From NCBI RefSeq assembly GCF_003258515.1, contig NZ_QGEH01000001.1:1922001-1986000 (forward strand): 64,000 nucleotides of DNA, written 5' to 3'. Every line of letters starts with the position of its first letter. The first letter of the stretch is position 1. Shown here in pieces: positions 50,504-60,054 of the stretch. The notes under the pieces are model-generated. The model did no database searches. It was given only the letters and a program-made list of their open reading frames with translations, and was not told the DNA's origin. The translations under genes and the position numbers were made by a program. This DNA comes from Marinobacter bohaiensis (lineage in GTDB: Bacteria; Pseudomonadota; Gammaproteobacteria; Pseudomonadales; Oleiphilaceae).

Positions 50504-53191
50504 TTACAGCCGGGAGAGAATCTTCTCAGCGTCTTCGGAGCGCCCGGTGGTGCGGTAAACCTCCGCCAGATGCTGGGCTATCTCCGGGGTGTCCGGTGAC
50601 AGGGCGTAGGCTTTTTCCAGCACGGGGAGGCTTTCCGTATGGTTCCCCTGTTGGAACAGGATCCAGCCGTAGGTATCGGCGACCGCGGCGGAGTCGGGCT
50701 CGAGACTGTATGCTTTCTCGGCAAGCGCCCGGGCGTCCTGTTTCCCGGATTCATGATACAGCCACGCCAGGTTGTTGAGCGCCACGACGTTCCGTGGTGA
50801 GCCCTGGAGAATCGACTGGTAGGCGTCGATGGCTTTCTTGCTCTCACCGACGGACTGGTACGCCATCGCCAGACGCAGCTCCAGGGAGGGGTTGTCGGGG
50901 TAGCGCCCGGTCGCGTTCTCCAGGGTGTCGATCGCGCGCTGGTTCTGGCCATGTTGCTGCAGCGCGCCCACGTACAGCAAAGTCAGGCGAGGGGAGTCGT
51001 CCTTGGCCAGCGCCAGCTCGTAAAGGTCGGCCGCTTTGCCGTAGTTTTCCTGCTCCTTTTCGTAGGTCGCTTCGACCAGGTAGGGCGTCGCGGAATCCGG
51101 GTGAGCCAGTCGCGCGTCTCGGATCAGCTCCCGGGCCTTGTCCGGGTTGCCCGCGTCGAAATACGCCCTGGCGGTTTGCAGGGTGACTTTCTCGTTGTCG
51201 GGGAAAAGCACCTGGGCCCGTTGCATGATGGCCAGGGCGGCCCTGGTGTCCTCTTCCTGCAGCTTGGTCCCGGCTACGCCGCCGTAGATGTCGGCCACCG
51301 CCTGGGTGTGCGGTGACAGCTCGGTCTCGCTGACCGGTTCGAGCAGGCGCGCGGCCAGCTCGTCAGCCCGGGTGATGTTCTGGGCGCGCAGCGCCAGCTC
51401 CAGCAGCGCCAGGCGTGGTGCCACGGCGTCCGGGTGTTCCTGGGCGACCGACTCCAGATATTGGCGCAGCGCGTCCGGCGAGCTGACCTGGGCCAGCCCC
51501 TGGATGGACTGGCGGTTGTCCGGAGTCCTGGCAATTGCGGCCTTAAACTGCCTGGCCGCTTCCTCCGGGTTGCCTTCGGTGGCCGCCAGGGCCCCCAGCG
51601 CGTTATTGGCCCGTGGGTCGGTATCGGACAGTTCCAGGGCCTGCTGGTAATACTGTCGGGCCTGGTCGTTATCGCCGCCGGCGGCGGCCAGACCACCGCT
51701 GATGATCCGCGCACTGACGTTGTCCGGCTGTTCCTTGACCCAGGCGGCGGCCGATTCCTCGGCGGCCGGGATATCACCGGCCTTGGCGTAGGCGTCGACA
51801 ATCAGGGCCCGGGCCTGGTCGTTGTCTGGCGCTGTATCCATCACGGCCGACGCCTGTTCGATGGCATCCGCGGTCTGGCCCTGGCCGATCAGATAGCGGG
51901 CGTAGCGCAACCGCAGGTCGGTGTTCTCGGGATTCAGCTCAAGCGACTTCTCGATGTACTCGCGGCCGGCCACGGTGTCGCCGGCGGCCAGTGACGCGAT
52001 ACCCATCAGCGCCAGTACGCCCGGGTCGGCCTGTTCGTCGCTCAGGTTTTCAAGCAGTTCCCGGGCCTGTTCGGGGCGTTGCAGACGCAGTTGGGCGGCC
52101 GCCAGCAGTTTGCTCGCAGCGGCGGAATCCTGGGCCTGGGCGATGGGGGCGAGCAGCTCTTCGGCTTCTTCCACCCGGCCCTGCTGGAAACGGATCATGC
52201 CCAGCATGACCGAGCTCTGGACGTGGTGGGGCACCTGCTTGAGGATCTCGTTGAGGTAGCGTGCGGCTTCCGGCAGGTTGCCCTGGTGATAGGCCTCCTG
52301 GGCGGCGGCGAAGTTGCTCTTGACGGTACCCGGTGCCGATTTGGCGAGGATTTCTTCGTAGACGAAGGCTTCCGACGATTTACCCTGTTCCCGCAGGACT
52401 TCGATCAGCGAGGAGATGGTCGTGTACTTGCGGTAGGTCATGATGTCGTACTGGCCGATATCTTCCAGCGCTCGGATGTAGGCTTCTTCGGAGGTGTTCC
52501 ACTGTTTCCGCGCCTTGGCCAGTTGGGCCTTCCACAGCCACAGCTCCGGGTAGTTGGGGTCGATCTCGGTGGCCTCGGCGATGCGCTGATCGGCCTGGGC
52601 GCTGTCATCCCGGGCCTGGGCCACCTTCGACAGCCCGATCAGGGCCGGGACCGAGGAGCCGTCGGCGTCGAGGGCCGACTGATAGGCCTGTTGGGCAGAA
52701 TCCAGCTGCTTTTCGTCGAGGAAAATATCGCCCCGAAGCAGGTCCGCCTGGACGGCCTGGGTGCGGTCCGGATTGTGAAGGCCCTTGAGCGCTTCGAGTG
52801 CCGCTTCGCTCTGGCGGCGCATCAGGTGAGTGCGGGAAAGGATCAACTGGATGCGGTTGTGGACGCTGTCCGGGGTGTTCTCACCGTCGAGTCGTTTGTC
52901 GATCTCCTTGACCTGGCGGGCGGCCGTCACCGCGTCTCCGGCTTCCACGAGGTTGTCGACAATGATGAAGTAGGGTTCGACCTCACCGGGATTCAGCTCG
53001 ATCGCGCTGCGGGCTTCCAGGGTGCTGGCCTTGAGTTCGCCCTGGCGCTGGAAGAAACGGGCCTGATCCAGGTGGCTCAGGTACTGGATCTCCTGTTGGC
53101 TCATTTCTTCTTCGCCGTCGCTGCAGCCGGTCAGGAACAACAGCATCGCCGAAGCCAGCAGGGTAATGCGGAACAACATCTTCAGGGTCAT
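50504..53191 (-). CDS. prsT: PrsT, XrtA/PEP-CTERM system TPR-repeat lipoprotein
   Basis: 895 residues from ATG 53191 (AAGGA upstream; GTG 53212 is less likely). The lipoprotein signal LLFLTGCSDGEE carries a clear lipobox. The rest is about twenty helical TPR units, recognisable by repeats such as ALDADGSSVPALIGLSKVA, LELNPENTDLRLRYARYLI and LALAKDDSPRLTLLYVGAL. This length and organisation match TIGR02917, whose members occur only with exosortase systems. It is probably a periplasmic or outer-membrane scaffold for assembling exported glycan or protein. It is 48 bases downstream of prsR in the same direction. Confidence 0.93.
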   Translation of the reverse strand: MTLKMLFRITLLASAMLLFLTGCSDGEEEMSQQEIQYLSHLDQARFFQRQGELKASTLEARSAIELNPGEVEPYFIIVDNLVEAGDAVTAARQVKEIDKRLDGENTPDSVHNRIQLILSRTHLMRRQSEAALEALKGLHNPDRTQAVQADLLRGDIFLDEKQLDSAQQAYQSALDADGSSVPALIGLSKVAQARDDSAQADQRIAEATEIDPNYPELWLWKAQLAKARKQWNTSEEAYIRALEDIGQYDIMTYRKYTTISSLIEVLREQGKSSEAFVYEEILAKSAPGTVKSNFAAAQEAYHQGNLPEAARYLNEILKQVPHHVQSSVMLGMIRFQQGRVEEAEELLAPIAQAQDSAAASKLLAAAQLRLQRPEQARELLENLSDEQADPGVLALMGIASLAAGDTVAGREYIEKSLELNPENTDLRLRYARYLIGQGQTADAIEQASAVMDTAPDNDQARALIVDAYAKAGDIPAAEESAAAWVKEQPDNVSARIISGGLAAAGGDNDQARQYYQQALELSDTDPRANNALGALAATEGNPEEAARQFKAAIARTPDNRQSIQGLAQVSSPDALRQYLESVAQEHPDAVAPRLALLELALRAQNITRADELAARLLEPVSETELSPHTQAVADIYGGVAGTKLQEEDTRAALAIMQRAQVLFPDNEKVTLQTARAYFDAGNPDKARELIRDARLAHPDSATPYLVEATYEKEQENYGKAADLYELALAKDDSPRLTLLYVGALQQHGQNQRAIDTLENATGRYPDNPSLELRLAMAYQSVGESKKAIDAYQSILQGSPRNVVALNNLAWLYHESGKQDARALAEKAYSLEPDSAAVADTYGWILFQQGNHTESLPVLEKAYALSPDTPEIAQHLAEVYRTTGRSEDAEKILSRL

Positions 53192-53239
53192 GGAAAAGTC
53201 CTTGTCATGCACTCGCCGGAAAGTCCTTGCCCGCCCGCA

Positions 53240-54616
53240 TCACGCGCCTGAGACGGCGGGGGAGGTCTCGATCTTGTATTTGTCGGTCAGGTTGTAGAGC
53301 GTGGGCCGGGTGATCCCCAGCAGCCGCGCCGCCTGAGCCATATTGTAGTTGCTGGTCTGGAGGGCATGGTTGATGGCGCCGCGCTCGGCCTCCTCCCGGA
53401 CCTGTCGCAGGTTCAGGACGTTGCCGTCGTGGGCCACCTGTTCCGAGCGCAGTTGCAGGTCTTTGGCGGTCACGCGCTTGCCTTCGGCCATGATGGTCGC
53501 CCGCTTGATCTTGTTGATCATCTCGCGGACGTTGCCGGGCCAGCCGTAGCACTGGATGGCCTGGATGGCATCGTCGGCAAAGCCCAGTTGGGGGCGTTCC
53601 AGTTGCCGGCTGAGGGTTTTCAGCAGCGACTGCGCGATCACGATGGCGTCACCGTCGCGCTCGCGCACGGCGGGCACTTCCAGGGTGATTTCGCTGATGC
53701 GGTAGTACAGGTCTTCGCGAAACTCGCCGCTGGCCACCAGCTGTTCCACGTCCCGGTGGGTGGCGCAGACGACGCGTACGTCGACTTCCACTGGATTGAC
53801 GCTCCCGACGCGGTCGATGACGCGCTCCTGCAGGAACCGCAGCAGCTTGGCCTGAAGCGGCATGGGCATGTCCCCGATTTCGTCCAGGAACAGGGTGCCG
53901 CCGTTGGCCATCTCGATCTTGCCCTTCTTGCTCTGGGTGGCGCCGGTGAAGGCGCCTTTCTCGAAGCCGAAGAGTTCGCTTTCCAGCAGATTTTCCGGAA
54001 TGGCGGCGCAGTTGATGGCCGCAAAGGTGCTGCCAGCGCGATGGCTGAGGTCATGGATGGCGCGGGCCAGCAGCTCCTTGCCGGTACCGGTCTCGCCCAT
54101 GATCAGGGTGGTGACGTCCGCCGGTGCGACTTTCTCGACCATGCGGCACAGGGAGATCATCTGCGGGCTGGCGGCGACAATCCCCTTGATGGAGGTGCCG
54201 TTGCGGTTGAGAACCAGCTCGCGGTTTTCTTTTTCCAGCTCCGCCAGACGGAACGCGCGGTTGACGACAAAGGTGAGGATGTCGGGATCCAGCGGCTTCT
54301 GATAGAAGTCACTGGCCCCCATGCCGATGGCCCGCACGGCGTTTTCCCGGTCTTCCCGGCCGGTAACCACCACGACCTTGGTGTTGGGCGCCAGGCGAAT
54401 GATGTCTTCCAGCAGGATAAAACCTTCTCTGGCACCCCCCGGGTCGGGCGGGAGCCCCAGATCCAGGGTGACCACTTGCGGCTCGAAGCGGCGTAGCGAA
54501 GTCAATGCGGATTCCCGGTCGCTGGCCACCATGACTTCGATGCTGTCGTTGAAGCACCAGCGCATTTGGCTTTGCAGACCCGGGTCATCCTCAACAATCA
54601 GTAGACGTTTATCCAC
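53240..54616 (-). CDS. prsR: PrsR, sigma-54-dependent response regulator
   Basis: 458 residues from GTG 54616. The receiver domain has phospho-acceptor Asp52 (VVTLDLGLPP) and acidic pocket residues 9-11. An AAA+ sigma-54 interaction domain follows, with Walker A GETGTGKE, the sigma-54-contacting GAFTGA loop, Walker B GTLFLDEIGDM and an arginine-finger region. A C-terminal Fis-type helix-turn-helix (NMAQAARLLGITRPTLYNL) ends it. It matches the PEP-CTERM-box response regulator family TIGR02915. Likely targets are the sigma-54 promoters at 15492, 50400 and 44714. Confidence 0.95.
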   Translation of the reverse strand: MDKRLLIVEDDPGLQSQMRWCFNDSIEVMVASDRESALTSLRRFEPQVVTLDLGLPPDPGGAREGFILLEDIIRLAPNTKVVVVTGREDRENAVRAIGMGASDFYQKPLDPDILTFVVNRAFRLAELEKENRELVLNRNGTSIKGIVAASPQMISLCRMVEKVAPADVTTLIMGETGTGKELLARAIHDLSHRAGSTFAAINCAAIPENLLESELFGFEKGAFTGATQSKKGKIEMANGGTLFLDEIGDMPMPLQAKLLRFLQERVIDRVGSVNPVEVDVRVVCATHRDVEQLVASGEFREDLYYRISEITLEVPAVRERDGDAIVIAQSLLKTLSRQLERPQLGFADDAIQAIQCYGWPGNVREMINKIKRATIMAEGKRVTAKDLQLRSEQVAHDGNVLNLRQVREEAERGAINHALQTSNYNMAQAARLLGITRPTLYNLTDKYKIETSPAVSGA

Positions 54617-54879
54617 GACCGAACCAAATCCTTTTATCTGATCTGTGACGTCTGGTGCTGCAGCCCGCCTGACCTGCGTCGGCGTGGCCTGGAAGGCGAT
54701 AAGCCCTGAACACCACGATACGAGTTTTTCGATTATTGATTAGATGAGTCTAGCACTGATTCTGGCTGTATTTTGACGCGAAATAAACATTGGTGTGGTT
54801 TTGTCGGAAAAAATGCCGAAAATTTGACAATTGTTTAAAATGCGTTCGAAAACCGAAGCTCAGTCGATCAGTGAATGCG
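54617..54879. other. 263-base prsK-prsR gap
   Basis: Locally AT-rich compared with the genes on both sides. No clear GG-N10-GC element, hairpin with T-run or strong -10/-35 pair was seen on the minus strand. A TAGACT-like -10 (minus strand 54747-54752) lacks a convincing -35. Confidence 0.3.
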
Positions 54880-56994
54880 TTAGCCGCTCTCCGCCAGTTT
54901 CGGTTCGGTCGGTTCGGAATCCGACGCGCGGGTGTCCGGCCGCCCCAGCGGCAGACGCACGGTGAAACACGACCCCAACCCGGGCTCGCTGGTGACGTCG
55001 ATGTTGCCGCCGATCTGGCGCACGTATTCCCGGGCCTGGTAGGCGCCGATGCCCATGCCCGCCAGGCCCTTGGTGCTTTCGAACGGCTTGAACAGCTTCA
55101 TCTTGATGAACTCCTCGCTCATGCCTGAGCCGGTGTCCTGGATAAAGATGACCACGTGGTCGGAACTCTGCTTGACCGTCAGGGCCACCTCGCCGGCTGG
55201 CGGTGTGGCGTCCTGGGCATTCTGGATAATGTGCCCGAGCACGCTGTGTAGCTGCTCCGGGTCGCCCTCCACCCAGATGGGCTGGTCGCCGGGCTGATAG
55301 CTCGGGTGTGGTTCGCTGCGGGCGTGATAGTGGACCAGTTCCGACAGCAGGTTGTTCAGCTCGATTGACTGTACCGGTAAGTCCTCCCGCGCCGGCCTGC
55401 GGATATGGTCGACCAGACCTGACATTTTCGTCACGGCGTGTTGGGTGGTGCTGATCATGTCGTCCACGAAGGCCGGGTTGTGGCGGTGCTTCTCGGCGTT
55501 GCGCACCATCAGCGACAGTTGGGCGATCATGGTTTTCAGGTCGTGCACCAGGAAGGCGGACGTCTTGGATACCGCCTCGAACTGCATGGCCCGCGACAGC
55601 CGGTTCTGGGCATCCGCCTGGGCCAGCACGTTACAGGTCTGGCGCGCCACCACGCGGATCAGGTCGAAGTTCTCCCAGTTCAGTTCTACCCGGGCGTAAG
55701 GGGAGCCGATCAGGCAGATGCCGTAGAGCTCCTCACCCAGGTACAGCGGGATGATCAGCCAGCCATCGGGGAAGCGCAGAACGGCGTCGGGGATTTCCAG
55801 CAGTTCGTAGCGCACCGGGTCCTGGTGGTATTCGGACAGGTCGATGATCCACTCCTTCTCCCTGAAGAAGCCGATCATGTTGGCGTCACCGTCTATCAGT
55901 GTGTGCCGGGGTGGCGTCATGTTGACGCTGGAGTAGAGCACGTAGTTGCCGTCGTTGTCCCGAACCCAGAGAGCGCCGGCGTTGCTTTCCACCAGGTCGG
56001 CCATGATCCGCACCACCCGTTCCGGGAGCGGTGGATCTTCCGTCAGGTTGGCGAAAATCTGCGTCATCTTCAGCCATTCTTCGCGGTAGTCGTACTTGTA
56101 GTCGAAGAAGTTCTGGCTGATGAAAATCATCAGGCGGGCGCGGAAACGGCTGGAACTGAGCAGGGCGGCGAACAGCACCAGGAAGATCGACAGGAACAGC
56201 ACCTGCAGCGCCTCGCCCCAGGCACCGCCCAGGGCCCGCACGTAATAGCCGCCGAATGCCACGAACAGCAGGTAGCTCCCGGCGAACGCCAGGGCACCCA
56301 CGTGGAACACGGCGTTGCGTGAGAGCTGGAAATCCACCGGCTGCTTGCGGGTGTTGATCACGTTGACGGCGAACAGCGGCACCAGGAAGGCGTTGACCGC
56401 GCCGCGGGCGGACCAGAAGGAGTTGGAGATCTGGCCGAAGAGCAGGGCATCGGCGTACATGAAGAAGTCGTAGGCGAAGATTCCGCCGATACCGATGCAC
56501 AGGTACTTCATGCTGGAGCGGCCGAAGGTCAGGGAGTTACGCCAGATTTGTTCGATCAGGCAGATCCCCAGGAGAGAAAGGGTGATCTGGCCGACGATCT
56601 TGGTCTTGCCGTCCAGCAGTTGCCAGCCCAGGGCGTATTCGAAGAGGCCGCTGATCAGCAGTACGGCGATCAACAGGCCAATACTGGTGCCCAGCACGCG
56701 GCGCAACCGACCGGCCAGTACGCCGGAACGGCTGCCGTCCCGGATCAGGGCGAAGAGCACCGCGACCCAGGCGCCGTCGCGCACCAGTTCGAGCAGGTAG
56801 CGGATGAAGAAGGGCGGCTGGTTCCAGATCAACTGACCGACGAGGGAGGCCGCCCAGATGGTCGATACCATCGCGGCCAGCATCAGCGCGCGGTCGGTGT
56901 TGCGTCGCAGGTATTTAGAGCTGACCAGGATTGCCAGGGCTGCGAAAGCGAGAGCGGCAGCCGAGTGGCTCACCAGGCTGAAGTCGATGGTCAT
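54880..56994 (-). CDS. prsK: PrsK, XrtA/PEP-CTERM system histidine kinase
   Basis: 704 residues from ATG 56994. About eight N-terminal membrane helices (residues 10-300) are followed by a GAF-like domain (about 310-460), a dimerisation/phosphoacceptor segment with His in SAFLVHDLKTMIAQL, and a HATPase domain with N box (IIQNAQDATPP), G1 box (DTGSGM) and G2 (GMGIGAYQ). Matches TIGR02916. It should phosphorylate PrsR in response to an unknown envelope or matrix cue. Spacing to prsR is unusually long for the pair. Confidence 0.94.
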   Translation of the reverse strand: MTIDFSLVSHSAAALAFAALAILVSSKYLRRNTDRALMLAAMVSTIWAASLVGQLIWNQPPFFIRYLLELVRDGAWVAVLFALIRDGSRSGVLAGRLRRVLGTSIGLLIAVLLISGLFEYALGWQLLDGKTKIVGQITLSLLGICLIEQIWRNSLTFGRSSMKYLCIGIGGIFAYDFFMYADALLFGQISNSFWSARGAVNAFLVPLFAVNVINTRKQPVDFQLSRNAVFHVGALAFAGSYLLFVAFGGYYVRALGGAWGEALQVLFLSIFLVLFAALLSSSRFRARLMIFISQNFFDYKYDYREEWLKMTQIFANLTEDPPLPERVVRIMADLVESNAGALWVRDNDGNYVLYSSVNMTPPRHTLIDGDANMIGFFREKEWIIDLSEYHQDPVRYELLEIPDAVLRFPDGWLIIPLYLGEELYGICLIGSPYARVELNWENFDLIRVVARQTCNVLAQADAQNRLSRAMQFEAVSKTSAFLVHDLKTMIAQLSLMVRNAEKHRHNPAFVDDMISTTQHAVTKMSGLVDHIRRPAREDLPVQSIELNNLLSELVHYHARSEPHPSYQPGDQPIWVEGDPEQLHSVLGHIIQNAQDATPPAGEVALTVKQSSDHVVIFIQDTGSGMSEEFIKMKLFKPFESTKGLAGMGIGAYQAREYVRQIGGNIDVTSEPGLGSCFTVRLPLGRPDTRASDSEPTEPKLAESG

Positions 56995-57101
56995 GGCTGC
57001 ACTCGTCCCGTGAGCTCCCAAAACACAGACTGGAATCGTTTATTTTCGAATCAGTATAGAGGCAAACCATCCGGGCTTGCATGTGGTCGGGCGGCCTTGC
57101 C

Positions 57102-58049
57102 TCAGACCGGGTGCTTGTTCTCCCGATAATAGCGGAAGATTTCCTTCAGCGGCCGTTTCGGCTTGAAGCCAAAGGTGTCCCGGAAAGCCCGTCCGTCGAT
57201 GATCACCGGATACTTGAAGAAGCTCATCAGGTACGACGGAAAGCTTTTCAGGCCCAGCAGTCGGGCGATTGTCCGCGGCAGAGACGGTGGGATCGACGGA
57301 ATCGGCACCCGCCGGCACCCGCTCAGGTCCAGGGCGTGCTGGTAGGCGATCCAGTCGTCCGGCGCTACGTTGAAGACGCCGCGGTGGCTCTTGCGATAGG
57401 CCAGGACGATGGCGTCGGCCATGTCGTCGATGTGGATGAACTGCATCATCGGCGAGAATCCGGCCAGCACCGGCGCGCGACGGCTCGCCAGCAGCGTACT
57501 GATCGAGTTGCGCACGCCCGGGCCGACGATGTTGCAGGGCCGCAGCAGCGTGATGTTCAGGTCCGGGTAGCGCCAGAGGTAGATGTTGGCCAGGTTTTCC
57601 AGTTCCACCGAGTCGATCAGGTCCATGCTCAGGCCGGCGCTCTTGAGCGGAGCCTGCTCGTCGATCAGCGCGGGGTTGTAGGCCGTCGCGCCGTAGACGT
57701 GGTAGGTGGACAGGATCACCACCCGATGAATGCCGTACTTGTGCGCCAGGTCGAGCAGTTTCTGGCTGCCCAGCACGTTGGCGTTGTAGCGTCGCATCCG
57801 GGTTTCCTGGCTGGACATGATCCGTCCCAGGTGGATGATGCCCTCGAAGTCGTAGCGCCGGAACAGGTCCTCGAACACCCGTTTGTTGAAGTCGATGCAG
57901 TAGCTGGGAACGTCATCCCCCAGGTAGACCTGCTCGCGGAAGTCCACGGCCACCAGGTGAAAGTCGTCGCGCAGCCGATTGATCACCTGCTGGGCGAGCG
58001 CGCCGGCGGCACCGGTGACCAGGATTGCGGGTTTGCTTGAATTGGCCAT
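57102..58049 (-). CDS. NAD-dependent epimerase/dehydratase-like SDR, atypical active site
   Basis: 315 residues. The NAD-binding loop is ILVTGAAGALAQQVINRL. Extended-SDR features continue (GIIHLGRIMSSQET, VVILSTYHVYGATAYNP, LLRPCNIVGPG, FIHIDDMADAIVLA). The catalytic YxxxK that normally follows the STxxVYG block is not seen: the corresponding stretch reads LSMDLIDSVELENLAN. So the binding fold is kept but oxidoreductase chemistry is doubtful. It starts at the last base of the acyltransferase stop (TGATG), so the two are coupled. A role in modifying a sugar-nucleotide or a lipid-linked sugar is possible. Confidence 0.8.
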   Translation of the reverse strand: MANSSKPAILVTGAAGALAQQVINRLRDDFHLVAVDFREQVYLGDDVPSYCIDFNKRVFEDLFRRYDFEGIIHLGRIMSSQETRMRRYNANVLGSQKLLDLAHKYGIHRVVILSTYHVYGATAYNPALIDEQAPLKSAGLSMDLIDSVELENLANIYLWRYPDLNITLLRPCNIVGPGVRNSISTLLASRRAPVLAGFSPMMQFIHIDDMADAIVLAYRKSHRGVFNVAPDDWIAYQHALDLSGCRRVPIPSIPPSLPRTIARLLGLKSFPSYLMSFFKYPVIIDGRAFRDTFGFKPKRPLKEIFRYYRENKHPV

Positions 58050-58864
58050 CAGAACAACCTTTTCCTCTCGCTCAGCCCCTGGTTGATCAGCTCGCTGATC
58101 TCCGCCTTGACGACCTCGACCCGCTCGGTGACTTTTTCCTCGGGGATGTCGGCATTGTCGAAATACATGGGCTTGCCGAACTTCAGGTAGACCTTGGCGG
58201 GCAACACAAACGGCACCGCCACGGGCACATACGGCAGCCCCAGCGCCTTGGCCAGGGGGCGGAAGTTGGCCAGAGCCGGGATGGTCTCCTCGCAGCCCAC
58301 CACGCCGACCGGCACGACGGTGGCGTTGTACTGCATGGCCAGACGCATGAAGCCATTGCCGAAGCGCTTGAGCTGGTAACGATCGCGATAGAGCTTGCCG
58401 GAACCGCGGATGCCTTCCGGAAAGACGATCACCGCCTCGTCGTTGGCCAGCATCTTGGCGCAGTTGACCGGATCGCCAAGCACCGCGCCAAGCTGGTTCA
58501 GCATGTTGCCGACGTAGGGCACGGTGGGAAAGAAGCGCTCGATCATGGCCCGCGGAATGCGCGGACGATCCTGCCGCGAGGCAAGGGCGAAGGCGATCAG
58601 GATGCCGTCGATCGGCAACTGGCCGCTGTGGTTGGCAATCAGCAGCACGGGCCCTTCAGCGGGCACGTTCTCGACACCTTCCGCCTCGACCCGGAAGTAC
58701 TTGCTGTAGACCTTCTGGGCGACGGAAAAGCCGATCTTGAGGGTGTCGTTATGGATGCCCCAGGGGTCGTAGCCGAGGGAGCCCAGTGGCTTGCGGATCC
58801 GGTTGATCTGGTCGTCGAGGGATTGGGAGACCAGCTTGTCCTTGATAAACGATCTCAGGCTCAT
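58049..58864 (-). CDS. lysophospholipid acyltransferase (PlsC/MGAT-like)
   Basis: 271 residues. The acyltransferase core shows NHSGQLPIDG (the catalytic His-Asp motif of the MGAT-like subgroup, with six residues between), VFPEGIRGSGKLYRDRYQLKRF (acceptor-binding) and ATVVPVGVVG. No signal peptide. Such enzymes acylate glycerolipids. Coupled to the downstream SDR gene, which suggests a joint lipid or glycolipid step; unrelated membrane housekeeping is also possible. The start is ATG 58864. Confidence 0.85.
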   Translation of the reverse strand: MSLRSFIKDKLVSQSLDDQINRIRKPLGSLGYDPWGIHNDTLKIGFSVAQKVYSKYFRVEAEGVENVPAEGPVLLIANHSGQLPIDGILIAFALASRQDRPRIPRAMIERFFPTVPYVGNMLNQLGAVLGDPVNCAKMLANDEAVIVFPEGIRGSGKLYRDRYQLKRFGNGFMRLAMQYNATVVPVGVVGCEETIPALANFRPLAKALGLPYVPVAVPFVLPAKVYLKFGKPMYFDNADIPEEKVTERVEVVKAEISELINQGLSERKRLF

Positions 58865-58976
58865 CGGCGCTTCCAGGTTTGCCTCGCTGTTGTGGTTGTC
58901 TGTTTTGGATCAGCCGGTTATAGGGCCGTCCGTGACGGGGGCTGACCCGTACGGTGCAGGATGCGTGCCTTCTGTG

Positions 58977-59885
58977 TCATTCCCGCGTCAGCACCAGTTC
59001 TGTCGTGTGCGATTGCCCTTGCATTAAACGGACGCAGTCCGGATAGGCATTGGCGGTTTCGACGCACAGCATGGTTTTCCAGGCCGCATCGGGAAAATCC
59101 GACAGCCGTTGAGCTTTCTCGGGACCCGGATTCCAGACCACGGTCGACAGACTGCCCTGGGTTTCCAGACGCGCAGTGACGCCGGGCGCCTGCACCAGGA
59201 TGGGGCTGCTGCCCTGATAGATGCGATCGGTTTCACCCTCGAAACGCACCGGGCCGGATTGGGTTTTCTCGCGCCAGTCATCCAGCGTATCGGTGTAAGT
59301 GACGCCGTCGAGGCCCGCCAGTGCCGTGCTGCCGACGGCGTCGGTGGGCAGGTAGGTGTGCAACGCTTCGGTGTAGGCAATGTCGGTCTGGCCCGTGTTA
59401 TGCGTGGTTAACGTCACGACGCATTGCGCCTGCGAAAAGCGGAAACGGATCTCGCCGCGCAGAGGCCAGTCGCCGTGTTCAACGGAGGCCTCTTTACCCG
59501 AGACGTCGGCCGCGTCCAGTGTCAGGGCCAGCTCGACCGAGTCTTCGGATTCGATAATGTCCTGCAGCGTCCAGGGGATGGTGCGGGCAAAACCGTGGGC
59601 CTGTGAGGATGCAATCCGGTGGGCCACCGCGGGCGGGTTCCGCGCGGGGTCGCCGAACCAGGGCCAGCACACCGGGATGCCGCCGCGAATGGCCTTGCCC
59701 GGCGTGAAGCGGGTGTCGGGGCTGAGCCAGAGCCAGTTCGATTCGCCGGTCGGGGCAAAATGGGTCAGGTGGGCACCCTGAAGAAAGACCCGAGCGCTGA
59801 ATGCCGGGTGCTTGATGTCGATGGCGTCGAGATCGCCGACCGTGATCGACGTGGCAAAAATAGGCTCGGCTTTGCTTGAAGTCAT
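58977..59885 (-). CDS. D-hexose-6-phosphate mutarotase (YeaD family)
   Basis: 302 residues from ATG 59885 (a longer start at 59918 lacks a ribosome binding site). Aldose-1-epimerase superfamily: FLQGAHLTHFAP, RGGIPVCWPWFGD (substrate pocket), TEALHTYLPTDA (catalytic His region) and NPGPEKA. The family interconverts alpha and beta anomers of glucose-6-phosphate and similar sugars, feeding sugar-phosphate pools. The gene is divergent from fadE, with about 170 bases between starts. Confidence 0.88.
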   Translation of the reverse strand: MTSSKAEPIFATSITVGDLDAIDIKHPAFSARVFLQGAHLTHFAPTGESNWLWLSPDTRFTPGKAIRGGIPVCWPWFGDPARNPPAVAHRIASSQAHGFARTIPWTLQDIIESEDSVELALTLDAADVSGKEASVEHGDWPLRGEIRFRFSQAQCVVTLTTHNTGQTDIAYTEALHTYLPTDAVGSTALAGLDGVTYTDTLDDWREKTQSGPVRFEGETDRIYQGSSPILVQAPGVTARLETQGSLSTVVWNPGPEKAQRLSDFPDAAWKTMLCVETANAYPDCVRLMQGQSHTTELVLTRE

Positions 59886-60054
59886 CCAGATACATCCTGT
59901 GTACGCATATGCTGTCATCGGGACTGTTTGAGTCTCGGATCGATTGTGATCATAGTGGTGGCGTCCGGCACCTGGCCAGCCCTGATGGGAATTTAGGGTT
60001 ACGCCAGCCCCACAGCCGGTCGTCTATACCGTGTTGGTGAAAGGAGGAGCCTGC

